DNA from: Eutreptiella sp. 'Long Island Sound 2002'
Taxonomy: Eukaryota > Euglenozoa > Euglenophyceae > Eutreptiales > Eutreptiaceae
DNA: 64,000 bases
NCBI GenBank assembly: GCA_964036045.1
Contig: OZ038399.1
Location: forward strand, 28,047,216-28,111,215
Direction: 5' to 3'
Positions 9,601 to 19,667 of this stretch are shown piece by piece. Under the pieces are notes generated by a model that was not told where the DNA came from, did no database searches, and worked only from the letters and a program-made list of their open reading frames with translations. Position 1 is the stretch's first letter. Each line of letters opens with the position of its first letter. A program made the translations under genes and the position numbers.

Positions 9601-12600
9601 GCGTACTTTCGCAGTGCGTGCTTCAATCTTACGCGCATCACTCCTTCACACAATCCTCGTCAAAGGCATTGGGAAATTGTGTTTGCTGACAGTCTGGAGG
9701 CTATCAGAGAATCTTATGGGCCAGACGGACCACTGATGAGAGAATATTGTGGGCCGTGGCAGATTGTTGGGGATCGTGTGGTGTGGGCCCCCTCTCCATA
9801 CCTCAGGGCCTGCACCACACAGCCCACACCACAACTCACGGCATACCGCAAAACAACACCTCCCACAACACACAGCACACAACCGGCACTGCACTTCCCA
9901 TACCACATGGCCCACACCGCACAGCCCAAACCTTCGGGCTCACACCAAAAGCCTTGATTACGCCGTTGACACCCCCACACCACATGCCCCACATGCCCCA
10001 CGCCCCTTGGCCTTCACCATCGACCGTCCATCCCCCGATCACCCCCGAGCACCGGTCGCAGACTGCCCCCAAAACAAACATGTGCCCTCTTGAGGGTGCT
10101 CCTCTCTCCACATAAGAGAACCGTGACGTCCTGCAGTGTTGCAGGTGGACCCCATCGCCTGGCAGCCTGCCACGGATCCAGGGCAGCAGATGCGGCCCCG
10201 GTGCTGAACAATGGCCCCAGGCAAAAGCCTCTGCCCATCCTCCTCCACTTGCCGGACCTCATCCCCAACCCCATCCAAGGGGGGGGGGGGATGCGGTCGC
10301 CGGGATTGGCAAAAAATGCGGGAAAATGCGGGAAAATGCGGAAAATGCGGCAGAAAATGCGGTTTTGTTGGAATGGTGTACGCCCCCTGAAACCCGTACC
10401 CTTTGGTTGAAGTGCACAATGCCACGAGAATGTTTCCTCTTGAACATTACACCAAGGGACCTGCCCAAAAACTGCGAAAAAATGCGGAAAATGCGGGAAA
10501 ATGCGGACCGCATCCCCCCCCCACCCCCGCCCATCCCCACAACCCCCGTCCTGGCGTGCTACCCACCAGCGGTGTTGCATGTGGGGTGTGGTAAGACCAA
10601 GACCACCACCGGAGCAGATGCAAGTGGGGCCTGGCAGTGTGGCCAGGGGCGGAGCCTGGGAACCAGTCTTTCTGGGTGCACCGGGAATGGGTCCGTGGAG
10701 GTGACCGGCAGGGCGCAGTCCAGTGAGGAGACGGTGGAGCAGCCCCGAGCGGCATGGGGGCAGGTGTCACATGATTCCAGGGCCTCAAGGGCCTCGCGTG
10801 GTGACGGGGCTGGACCAGGGTGACCCCACCTGCGTCAGTGCATGCAGTGTGGTGCGCCTGGGCCCTTGGCAAGCAGTCTGGTGCTTCCATTGCCACAGCA
10901 CAAACCAAAAATACTGATCATAACCCCATTGCACATCACACCACGGATTGCTTGATGTAGCAAAAGCTGGATTCAAGGGCTACGAGCCAGCCGTGGCAGC
11001 GCGAAGCGCAACTGGCTGGCGAGGAGGCCTTGAACGGGGCACTCATGAACTGGTACTTTGCATACATGCATGCCCCATGGAGTGTATGGATGGACCCCAG
11101 GTGATACCGGCGCAGTCAAGCGTGCTCCACAGACCGGGTGATCCCACTGCGCATGATGCGAGAGGCGGCACCGTCTAGTGGGGGGGGGCGTGCGAATGGC
11201 ATTGGGAAGAGACAAGGAACAAGACGATGGTAAGTACGTGTGTCGGTATGCGTGAGCGACGCCGGGGTCAGCACGATGAGACGCGGGTGGGGGGCACACC
11301 TGCGCCGAAAAAGCGGGGAGCCCGAGCCAAAGCCAAACCCCCGTCCCCATCCCCATTCCCATCCACGCCCCCGTTCCCGTCCCCTTCCCCGTCCCAAGCC
11401 CCAGCCCCAGCCCCAGCCCCATCCCCATCCCCGTCCCAAGCCCCAGCCCCAGCCCCAGCCCCATCCCCATCCCCATCCCTGTCCCCATCCCCATCCCTGT
11501 CCCCATCCCCATCCCCATCCCCATCCCCATCCCCAGGGCCAGGGATGACCTGGATCTTGACCATGTCGAAGTCGCCCTCAGCCACGGCGAAGGTCAGATC
11601 CTCGCTCCATTCCACTTCACCGTCGCGCTTGCGGCCAACGCCCGTCTGCTGCCGATCACTGCCCACACTGACCACTACGTACGGGTCCCCGGAAGGCAGG
11701 TCCTTGGCCTTCACCACGTGCAGCGTCTGGTTCTGGGTGGGTGCGGCCGGGGCCACAGAGGGTCCGCGCTGTGGGTAGGCGATGTAGGGGCGGATGCTCG
11801 CTTGGCTGTCGATGGTCTCCGTAACCTCCGTGTCGGCCACTGCGTTGGGCTTGACCTCGAAGCCGGTCATCACCAGCAATTCGCAGACAGGCCGGTCCGT
11901 GTCAGGGTCGATCAGGTTGACCCAGAACTTCTGCGAGCTCTTGGTGCCCTGCACACTGAGAGTCGCTGACCCGACCTGTGAGTTGTGTGCCGTGGGTTGT
12001 GGTGTGGGTTGTGTGGTAAGGACTGTGCAGTGTGTGCGGTGCTGTTTGTGAGGTATGAGTTGTTGCGTGGTTCGGGGCGGCGGGTTGTAGAGGAGGGGTC
12101 GCATGGTGAAGGTTAAGTGGCGTGGGTCATGTGGTGTGGTAATGGAGGGCTGTGCGGTGTGGGCGGTGTGGTATGGGGTGCGCGGTGCCAGTTGTGTGGG
12201 GCGTAGTCGGGGCTGCACGCTGTGAGGCGTGGTGTGGGCGGTGCGGTGTGGGCCCTGGGGTGTGGGCGGTGTGGTGTGGGCCCTGGGGTGTGGGCTGCGG
12301 GGTGCGGGCTGTGACAACTGCTCGTGTATTGGGGTGTGTCTGGATGTGTTGTGTTAAAGTGCTGCGCCATCATCTGGTTCATCTTCCCTCGCCCTCGCTG
12401 GTTCGGAATTGGGAGGGACGGGAGCCTGTGACTCCTGAACAATGGGGAGACCCACATCCCTCCTCCTCCCGGACTCATTACAGAAAGGCGCCTAGGCAGA
12501 TGACCTTCTTGACTATGATGGCCTGATGAGGTGTTTGGAGACCAGTGCCCTGTGATTCACCTGCCCTGCTGTGCTCATCCACAGTGGGTGTCTGGGGTCG

Positions 12601-13616
12601 TTGGTTCATGGGTTTCCCTCACATTGTGGGTGTGGGTGTCTGTGTGCATTTGGAGAGTGTGCACTACCGTTTTTACCAGGTCTTCCCGGTTGGACCTGTA
12701 TGGCCACACTGGCGTCCTTGGGTCGGGTCGCTCCCCATCTGTGTGCATTTGGAGAGGGGCGGGGCCAATAGGGACTCGCTGCTGGCCCCATGGTTCCATC
12801 CTGTGTCACAAAACCCGGCAGCAGGCTGCCGTGGATGATGGTTGTACTACACTGCAGACCTACAGGGTTGGGCAGCTATAGAATACAAACGCACCACGGC
12901 TGCACAGAAATGGCCACCAGCTGTATAGTTCAGATGCGCTGTCCGAAAACACCGCACCACTACGCACACCGCGAAAGCAAACACACAAACAGAAACACAA
13001 CACAAAAGTGGGCTGTGTGGTGTGTTGTCGTTAGGACGGCCTACGCGCGCTGCCGGCTTTGTGCCCCCCCCTTCTGCTGGCCTGCCCTTCCCCATCCACA
13101 TGGGCGGTCTACCTTCCAATTCCAGTCCGTTCAGCTGTCTCTTCACCGCCGCTCCGCCCACAGCCCCTCGCCCGGACACACCTCGTTCCTGAAGATGTAC
13201 CAGTCGACGTCAATGAGGCTCCATTTGATGACCTCCCAGGGCCCCATTACAAAGGCGAACGTCTGGTCCCACACCGGTTCCCCCGTGCGCTTGCACTCGC
13301 GCGTCTTGTAGGTGCCCTTGCCTTGGACCTCCATTTGAATGTACAAGGCGCCGTGCTGCTCGTAGAAGGCGCGGTTCTTGAGGTTCCGCAGCTTCACGAT
13401 CGTGAAGTAGGTGGTCCCCGGCGGATGGTGGGAGGCCGCAGACCGTTGTGAGTGGGAGTGGGCATGGGAGCCGGAGCGGCTGCTCTTGCTGCTGCTCTTG
13501 CCGCTGCGGCTGCGTTTGCTGCCGAGGCTGTGGGCGGAGCCGCGGATGGAGCCGTGGGAGGGGCCCTGGGCGGCAGGGACCTTGCTCGCCTGAGACAGCG
13601 AAGCGTTCGAGGCCAT
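6149..13616 (-). CDS. Four-C2-domain protein, four exons
   Basis: Exons at 13182-13616, 11550-11975, 7842-8360 and 6149-6685 join in phase 0 into 638 codons plus TAA. The protein has a Ser/Arg-rich N-terminus (residues 1-66), then C2 domains at roughly 68-185, 228-335, 383-495 and 527-638, with Ser-rich linkers. C2 domains bind membranes, often with calcium. The second and third keep clusters of Asp/Glu in the third loop (around 290-298 and 446-454), while the first lacks acidic residues in loop 1. No transmembrane segment is seen, so it is not an obvious synaptotagmin, MCTP or ferlin. Each join completes a C2 fold that is cut in the single exons, which is strong support for the model. An extra small exon in the 3.2-kb second intron cannot be excluded. 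Confidence 0.82.
6686..7841 (-). other. C2 gene intron 3
   Basis: 1,156-nt intron between exons 3 and 4, GT-AG. It contains four long G runs on the plus strand (C runs in the transcript) at about 6717-6731, 7067-7078, 7311-7326 and 7645-7655. No independent gene is seen inside. Confidence 0.7.
7842..8360 (-). CDS. C2 gene exon 3 (end of C2-B, most of C2-C)
   Basis: 173 codons in phase 0, between acceptor ACCACAG and donor CAG|GTCCCC. It begins [11 protein letters not shown], the acidic third loop of C2-B, then a Ser/Arg-rich linker (about residues 343-380 of the protein), then C2-C with [10 protein letters not shown] and the acidic loop [10 protein letters not shown]. It has the best-kept acidic loop of the four C2 domains. 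Confidence 0.87.
8883..8985 (-). ncRNA. tRNA-like sequence in intron 2
   Basis: On the minus strand there is a box A-like TAGCAATGTTGA (8970-8981), a canonical box B GGTTCGATCCC (8914-8924) and a T5 run (8883-8887) downstream. The A-B spacing is wider than in a short-arm tRNA and the stems are imperfect. It may be a tRNA-derived SINE or a degenerate long-variable-arm tRNA. Confidence 0.25.
9535..9780 (+). CDS. Weak plus-strand exon candidate inside intron 2
   Basis: Antisense to the C2 gene, an open stretch after acceptor-like CCTTTCTGGCAG has protein-like composition from about [10 protein letters not shown] to [10 protein letters not shown]. No domain is recognised, no matching partner exon was found, and the downstream part runs into a repeat. 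This is a low-confidence call. Confidence 0.18.
9800..10025 (-). repeat. TG-rich dispersed repeat, copy in intron 2
   Basis: About 220 bp rich in CACACC on the plus strand. Its reverse complement matches 12090-12310 over blocks such as ATGGTGAAGG, GGGCTGTGCGGTGTGGG and GTGCCGGTTGTGTG. The two copies are in opposite orientation and lie in the two introns flanking exon 2 of the C2 gene. Confidence 0.6.
10312..10509. repeat. AAAATGCGG tandem repeats, two clusters
   Basis: A 9-bp unit AAAATGCGG (with G-insert variants) is repeated at about 10312-10363 and again at about 10477-10509, about 115 bp apart. Both are in intron 2 of the C2 gene. Confidence 0.75.
11335..11545. repeat. CCCATC/CCCAGC hexamer array
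   Basis: About 200 bp of hexamer repeats, CCCATC alternating with blocks of CCCAGC and CCCGTC. It starts a few bases inside intron 2 of the C2 gene. The Gly/Asp and Gly/Ala frame that appears to extend exon 2 is produced by this repeat; the GT donor at 11549 ends the coding sequence before it. Confidence 0.85.
11550..11975 (-). CDS. C2 gene exon 2 (end of C2-A, most of C2-B)
   Basis: 142 codons in phase 0, between acceptor ACTCACAG and donor CAG|GTCATC. It begins [10 protein letters not shown], the strand missing from the first C2 domain, then a linker, then C2-B ([19 protein letters not shown] onward) up to DMVKIQ. The following intron starts with a G-rich hexamer repeat. Confidence 0.85.
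12090..12310 (+). repeat. TG-rich dispersed repeat, copy in intron 1
   Basis: GTGTGGGC-rich sequence, the inverted partner of 9800-10025. It lies in intron 1 of the C2 gene. Internal direct repeats of GTGGGCCCTGGGGTGTGGGC are visible near 12248-12300. Confidence 0.6.
13182..13616 (-). CDS. C2 gene exon 1 (start codon, first C2 domain)
   Basis: It starts at ATG 13616 (MASNASLSQ) and encodes 145 codons. Upstream, a textbook acceptor CTTTCAG at 13660 suggests an intron in the 5' leader; the frame has a TGA between that acceptor and the ATG, which fixes the start. Residues 68-145 hold the first part of a C2 domain ending in [11 protein letters not shown]. The donor is GAG|GTGTGT at 13181. Confidence 0.8.
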
Positions 13617-14699
13617 CAGCAGCCCATCATGAGCCCATGCCAAACGTCAGCGGGCCTCCCTGAAAGGCACAAGAGAGGTGGGCTGCCAGTAATGTGCTTG
13701 GGGCTGTTACCATCGCCGTGGACCCTGCCCTTGCAGGCCAAGAAGCACCGCTGCACAAGCAGGGCAACCGGTCTGCTAATGCACCTTCCCACCCGCTGAA
13801 ATCTCCCCCCCAATGTTGTGACGCCCCCCCCCCACAAAATGACGGTTCCCCCCCTGTGTGTGGGGGGGGGGGGGGATTGCACAACACAATGGTAGCACTG
13901 AAACTGCAGCAGTTCCAGTGTAACCTAAAAACAATTTCTTCGGCACCTTCAGTGCCTAGTATTTCCCACGCTTCTTGGGCCAAGTGACGGTTCGCCCCCC
14001 CCCAGGGGGGGGGGGGGGGAGTTGCAGGGAGAACTGCAAAGGGGGGGAGGGCATTTGCGGCGAATATCAGAGCTGCTCAGTAACCCCGCAGCCCCACATG
14101 AGCATCGATGGGGTCAGCAGCCATGACACACAATCGAGCACTGCTTGTCAAGGGTGGCCCATGGAAAGGGAGACATATCATGGAGCTTGGCCTTGAGTGA
14201 GTGCACTCCGGTCCCCAGACGGCAGTCCGCGGATTCTCTGTATGCACAAGGCCCTCAACACCCTATCCCCCCCCCCCCCACACACTGCATGGTAAGCGGT
14301 CCCGCACAACGGTTCCCTCGCGCCCCCGAGGGAAAATACCCCAAAATACCCCAAGCGACGGTTCCCGTGCACCCCCGATTACTGTGCAAAGGACGTGCGA
14401 CACGAGACAAGACGTACAGACAGACACAAAGGCGTATGAAATTCCCGTCCTAACCCCCCCCTCCCCCTGGCATAGTGATCGCCCCTGCATAGGAAGCGGG
14501 GGGGGGGGGGGCGTCACTTTCTTTTTGGCAAATTTACTCAGAAGGCCGGATATTGAGCTTCTCTTGTGCGTTTGCTGGCTGGACACGTTAGTATTGTGGG
14601 TGCATTGTTGTGTACTTCACATTTTTTTTCTTGCACTCCACTGTACCCTGTATCATGCAAAACACTTCAGTTTTTCGCAATTTCAGCCATGGGTGTTGA
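13617..14699. other. 5' flank or leader intron of the C2 gene
   Basis: Upstream of the C2 start codon. It contains an acceptor-like CTTTCAG at 13660-13666 and long G runs near 13861-13874, 14006-14019 and 14500-14512. No promoter element is convincingly identified and no gene is seen. Confidence 0.4.
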
Positions 14700-15066
14700 T
14701 CATATTGACATGTACCCAGCTGGTGCTGTTGTCAGGTTCCCGCCTGCCCCGGCCCCACACACACCCCTTGGGGTAATGCCACTTGCCACCCCACAGCCGG
14801 CCTTGCGTGCAAGCCATATCACTTTGTGTGGTATGCCGGGCCAGTGCCTGGCAGACATGCCCCGGTCCACCATGGCAGCAATCTGCATTGCCTTTGCACC
14901 GGTCTTGTCCACAGTAGTGGGACCAGAGGGACTGCAAGAGACCCCCCATCTGTCCCAGTCCGCCAGCACCGTCACCTGGCTGACGGTCCCCCCATTGCCC
15001 CCCTCCGCCCAAGGGACATACCGGGTGTCCCCCACACCCGGCGTGTTGCCGTAGGGGTTGCGACCC
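14700..15066 (-). CDS. Candidate exon, unknown protein
   Basis: On the minus strand, a C tract followed by TCGCGAGTAG opens a frame beginning RNPYGNTPGVGDTRYV and continuing about 100 residues with ordinary composition (for example TVSQVTVLADWDRW) to a TAG at 14700. It could be a 5' exon of a gene overlapping the C2 locus or a separate small gene. The 3' splice boundary is not resolved and no family is recognised. Confidence 0.28.
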
Positions 15067-15117
15067 CTACTCGCGAGGGGGGGGGGGATTGGGGGGCGGG
15101 CTTCGCCTTGGGTTCGG

Positions 15118-15138
15118 TTTGGGGTTTGGGTTTGGGGG
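15118..15138 (+). repeat. Short telomere-like TTTGGG run
   Basis: Three to four consecutive TTTGGG/TTTGGGG units within G/T-rich sequence. It is too short to be a chromosome end and lies inside the window, so at most it is an interstitial relic or chance low complexity. Confidence 0.4.
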
Positions 15139-15703
15139 TCTTCTTGGGTTGGGGGTGGGGTTCCTCTTCGCTCTCACTCTTCCAGGGGTGTACTTGCCTG
15201 CTCTTCACGTGGGTCAGAGGCTGGACTAAAGGTGGGGGGGGGGGGGGCTGATGCCATGGGCACCCCGCGCTTTGTCTTCACAACTGGCCCATTAGAGACC
15301 CCACACCCTGGAGATGGGAAAGGGGGGGGGGTGCAGCTCGAAGCTCAATCCCCACTGCACTCCCACCATGTGCTTCAAAGTCAGGGTCGGGGGCACCATG
15401 TTCTGGTCACTGCCTGAGGTTTTTGTTTTAGTTCAGACCTTGGTAAGCCGGCAAAGCCCTCTTATCAGATGGTACCTGAGAGAACCCTCGGAATCAGGAA
15501 TCAGAGCAGTCCAGTGCTACAATTGTCCCACAGCTCCGTGTAGTAGCGGACATTGACACGCAGTTAGGGCGAGCTGAATCCGAGGTGCTGTTGGGGACCA
15601 TCCCATGTCCACCCTGAGGGAGTGCTGTGGCTCCCCGTTCCTGGTGTGGTTGCTCCCGAGAGTTGCTTGCCCATTGGAGGCCTCGGCATCTGCTGCATGA
15701 GGG

Positions 15704-15752
15704 TGCCTCAGCGCACCGCGCGCGCACACCGCGCGCACCGCGCGCTGAGGCA
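15704..15752. repeat. GC-rich hairpin with CGCGCAC core
   Basis: An 11-bp perfect inverted repeat, TGCCTCAGCGC (15704-15714) and GCGCTGAGGCA (15742-15752), encloses repeats of CCGCGCGCA. A similar CGCGCACC core occurs at 16401-16436, also next to GAGGCA, and degenerate relatives at about 44086 and 44739. Confidence 0.6.
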
Positions 15753-15816
15753 GACGCGTCACTTACCGGTGAAATGCACACCTTTTTCAGACAGGTGTTT
15801 TGTGAAATGCTACAGT

Positions 15817-16042
15817 AAAATGTTTGGTTCCCACTGCAATGTTTGGTTCCCAATGCTTTGTTTTCAAGCGGTTTCAAAATGTTTGGTTTCCACTGCAATG
15901 TTTGTTTCCCAATGCTTTGTTTTGAAACGGTCTCAAAATGTTTGGTTTCCACTGCAATGTTTGTTTCCCAATGCTTTGTTTTAACACGGTCTCAAAACGT
16001 TTGGTTTCCACTGCAATGTTTGTTTCCCAATGCTTTGTTTTC
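15817..16042. repeat. 59-bp tandem repeat, nearly four units
   Basis: Units of about 59 bp containing AATGTTTGGTTTCC, ACTGCAATGTTTG and TTCCCAATGCTTTG are repeated from 15817 to 16042. Units 2-4 are nearly identical. The Phe/Cys-rich and Asn/Lys-rich frames through it are repeat artefacts. Confidence 0.9.
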
Positions 16043-17182
16043 TCATTGTTGAAAATCCCAAAGACAAACATAGCACTGCAATAGTACAAATCAATTAGGG
16101 CAGTAGTATGCGCCAGAATGAATGACCCGTGAACGAGGGAACCATAAAAAACCTTACTGCCTGGCGCCAGAAGGTCAGCATTCATTGCCATCTGTCCCGT
16201 GGAAAGCAAAGGAGGCAAAACATAATCACACCGATATTTTCTAATGCACAAGGTGCCCTGCTGCCCACTTCTACACCTGGACATTGATATTTCCACCCAA
16301 ACACAACAATTGGCCACCTAGTTGTCATACTAAGGCCCCTATGACCGCTTTTTGGCAACATTCTATGGTATCGCCGTTCTAAGTCAACCGGGCTACAGTC
16401 GCACCGCGCGCGCGCACCGCGCGCACCGCGCGCGAGGCACCCTCCATGGCTTTGCGGATGGCAAGTGTGGCTTTGCTGATGGTTGTGGCGTGGCTCACTG
16501 GGTGTGTATTGGGAATGCACTACAGCAAGCGGGGCATGTGTGTCGGTATGCTCCTCGGCCTCGCTGGCTAGTTGAAATCGGCATTTCAGTTGCTCCACTA
16601 GCAAGGGAATCACTTGCACCTACGCTGCTCTGCAGGGTGCTAGTAGCCCGGACTACAGCAGGTATTGCGATAGCCTGCAGGCATGGGCAGCTGCCAATTC
16701 TGGCAATGGGCAATGGGCATGGGCAGCTGCCAATTGCTCGTCCTTTTTGACCTTACTCATGAGAAAAGCTCAGCTGATTCAGCATAATCAGTCATGCCGT
16801 GTGGATGGTGTGATTCACTCATTTCCACATTCGAATGGTCTTCCACTTGTCCTACCGTCGTGCAGCTCGCCACCCGTGTTTGGTTGTCCTCTTGTGACCG
16901 CTGAAGTATCCGTTGTGTACTGACAACGGTTGCAGGTGGTGGTACACCTTTGTGCGCATTCGAAAACGATGGGTGGTTCAATGATGGATGTGTGTCCTTC
17001 CTCCCGCTCCGCAGTGCTCCTTTCATCCTTTAATCCTTTCATCAATCCGCGCTCAACACTTCCTTGGTCCTCTGAAGCCAGTTGAGTGGGCTCTATACCT
17101 CGTGATTGAGCCGTGGTATGGGACCAAGTCCGCAACCACGACGCGGTCAAGTCCATGGTGTCGTTCATACAAGGGGGCTTGT

Positions 17183-17397
17183 TCGCACAGCGCGGGCACG
17201 GCGCCAATTATTGCGCTGCTTATCCCAGGAACACCCCTGCAAAACCACCCCCCTACAGAAGCGTGCACGATCAATGCAAACCAGCATCGGGGGTGCAGAG
17301 CTCAGGACCCTGGGACCCGTGGCTACCGGCGGTGGAAAACAGCCGACTTTTCGCACAGCGCGCACACAGCGCACGGTGCGCCCCCCCAAGTGATGTG
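17183..17397 (+). repeat. ~210-bp dispersed repeat, full copy 1
   Basis: It matches 23625-23831 closely over its length. It begins TTCGCACAGCGCGG and ends with a second TTCGCACAGCGC block followed by CACGGTGCGCCCCC, so the ends are short direct repeats. The middle has ACCACCCCCCTACAGAAGCG and GGACCCTGGGACCCGTGGCT. Partial copies lie at 30332-30428 (inverted) and 30745-30797. Confidence 0.75.
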
Positions 17398-17649
17398 CCA
17401 ATGGGGATGCTCCATCTTTTGGGGCCGCCCAAAAAAGCAACGCATGAACATCATGGACGTCCAGCACACGCAGAAAAGGTTTGGAATGAAAGCTGGTAGC
17501 CATGGCTCCACGCTCCCTGGGCCACAGATATGCCACCATGGCGGGATGAAAGTCCCATTGCGCCCCCTTGATGAACTCAGCAAAGTCCACCGATGGCATT
17601 TCTTCATCTGTGGCAAACACCAACTTTCGGCGTTTCACAGTGGGCACGG
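17398..17649 (-). CDS. Candidate exon fragment, unknown protein
   Basis: After a strong acceptor TTGTTTTCAG at 17650, a frame runs VPTVKRRKLVFATDEE and on through EFIKGAQWDFHPAMVAYLW, with good protein-like composition for about 80 residues. It is then cut by the dispersed repeat at 17183-17397, so it may be a gene fragment or transposon ORF broken by insertion. No family is recognised. Confidence 0.33.
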
Positions 17650-19641
17650 CTGAAAACAATTGTGATTACCGGTTGTCTGGCAGCCAAATCACCAACTATG
17701 TACCATGTGGGTGGTGGGTGTTCTATCAACCCCCTGCTTGGCCTGGGACCTCTCCCTGTCCCAAAAGATCTCCTACATCACCATTACTGTAACAAATTGA
17801 TTGCTCTCTGTCAGTTGAGATGTTAGCAGCTGGGGGCACCGACTGATCTGATGAGTGTGCACCAATGTGACGTGTGCAAACATGACAACATGCATGTGAG
17901 TAAGCAATGATCAAAGACTTTCGAAGGCAAGGCCATTTGCGGGTACTCCGCGTTGAGGCTGTGCCCCTCACATTGTGGCGTTGTCGCATTGTAAAGGAGT
18001 ACGGTCCCCCTCCGTGTGCTTTGGGTGGCGCAGATGGTCAGACGCTGAAAATGGGAATCTGCAAATGAAAAATGCGGGCAGTGGTCTCACCACACGCACG
18101 CAGATGCTGCCCAGCTTCGAACTGCCAGGTAAAACCAGGTGGGCATGATGTACATACAACCATTTATTAGTGACCCTACTCGGATCATCATGCGGCCGTT
18201 AAGGGTCAACACCGTGGACAAGAGGGGCGCGAAACGCAAAAAAGAATGGTTAGTTGCTGTTTACAGAGCTGTTGGGCAGAGAGCGCTTTGTGCTTGAATG
18301 CGAGGCTGCTTGTACCCAAATTCTGAGACCTCTCTCTCAAACGTGTCGCTCATCAACAATCAAGCCGGGGAACATATGCCGATATGAAAGGGCTATGCTC
18401 ACTGGTATGCTGGTGTTTCCATGATCTTCAACACAGGTTTCACTGCTTAGAAAAGAATCTTCCGACATTCACAACCACCTGGATAACCACAACAAACGAC
18501 ACCTCACCGGAATCCGCATGTGCCATCACCATCAAGACTTGCCGTGCAGCCTGCTCACCCTTCTGAGGTGCATGAGCAGACCGTGGGGGCGCCCCCAGTG
18601 GCAGCACAAAGACGGGGTGCCAGCCCTGCCAACCCCCACCTCTCTGCCGGCATACACACACCTGCATATTCACAGCAGGGGAATCGCAACTGAGGACTCC
18701 CCCCACCTGCCACCTATGTGAGGCTGTTGTTTTATTAGGAAACAAAGAAGTAAAGGGTGGTGCGGCTTAAGCACGTGTGATGCACCGACACATCATTGCC
18801 CCAGACCATAGACAAGCAGTGGTGCGCACGCGCGCCGCCGCCATGCTGGTACTACGCAATCCCTACGACGCAATAACTACGGTTCTTTCCGGGTAGATTG
18901 GGGGTCCATTTCTTCCTCCCGGAAGGGGGGGAGCGTTGGCCTGGCCGTAGGAGGTCCAAGGACATGAACTTTGATGTTCGCGTTTTGAATATCCATTTCA
19001 CGGGCATTTGACACATTTGAAGGGGTGCTGGCGATCCTAGACCCCAATTTGGCCACTTTTTTTGTGTTTACAGAGTCTTGTCGCCCCAACTGAAACCGTT
19101 TGGAAGGCGGGGGATTCTTTGTTCCTAAGCGGGGGGTCCAGTGGCACGGGGGGGGGGGGGGGGGGCATGTTTCTTAGTTCATTGGCATGGGGGGGGGTCT
19201 TTGGCATCGGCGCCGGGGGGTTGGGGGGCGCAGCGGCGGTGTCAACACATGCTCCCCCCGCAGACCCCTCGTGTGGAGTGCTTTTGTGTGTATTCAGCGG
19301 GAGGTCCACATTCCACGGCATGTGTTGATCACAGCACAGTCCAGGAAGAATAGGCACTGAGGAAACATCCCAGACTCGGTGGACAGCGTCAGGGGTTGGC
19401 AGGTGGGCACAGGTACAGTGGCGTGGGGCAGGGGGCAGAGGGCGGGCGTGTGGGTGTGCTGCTTCGTGGAGCCCCACCAGCGCCCTCCTCAGAACTCCAC
19501 AGAAGGCCCAAGCAGGGCATTCTGCAAGAGCTCCATAGGCCCAGGAATACGACGATAGGACATGGACGTCGTCTTGGGGTCATATGACGCGGCGGTCGGA
19601 CAGTGGCACGGCACCCCAGACCAGTGAGAGGGTTCAACGCC

Positions 19642-19667
19642 GTTGTTGTTGTTGTTGTTGTTGTTGC
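19642..19667. repeat. GTT microsatellite
   Basis: About eight consecutive GTT trinucleotides. The poly-leucine at the start of the overlapping open frame comes from this repeat. Confidence 0.9.

Noticed and set aside
12350-12445. Short minus-strand exon-like end after TTGTTCAG ([14 protein letters not shown] to a TAA)
   Set aside because: It would end a gene inside intron 1 of the C2 gene, but the exon 1 to exon 2 join already completes the C2 fold. It is kept only as a possible alternative terminal exon.
15110-15145. Telomere
   Set aside because: Only three to four TTTGGG-like units, internal to the window and embedded in G/T-rich sequence.
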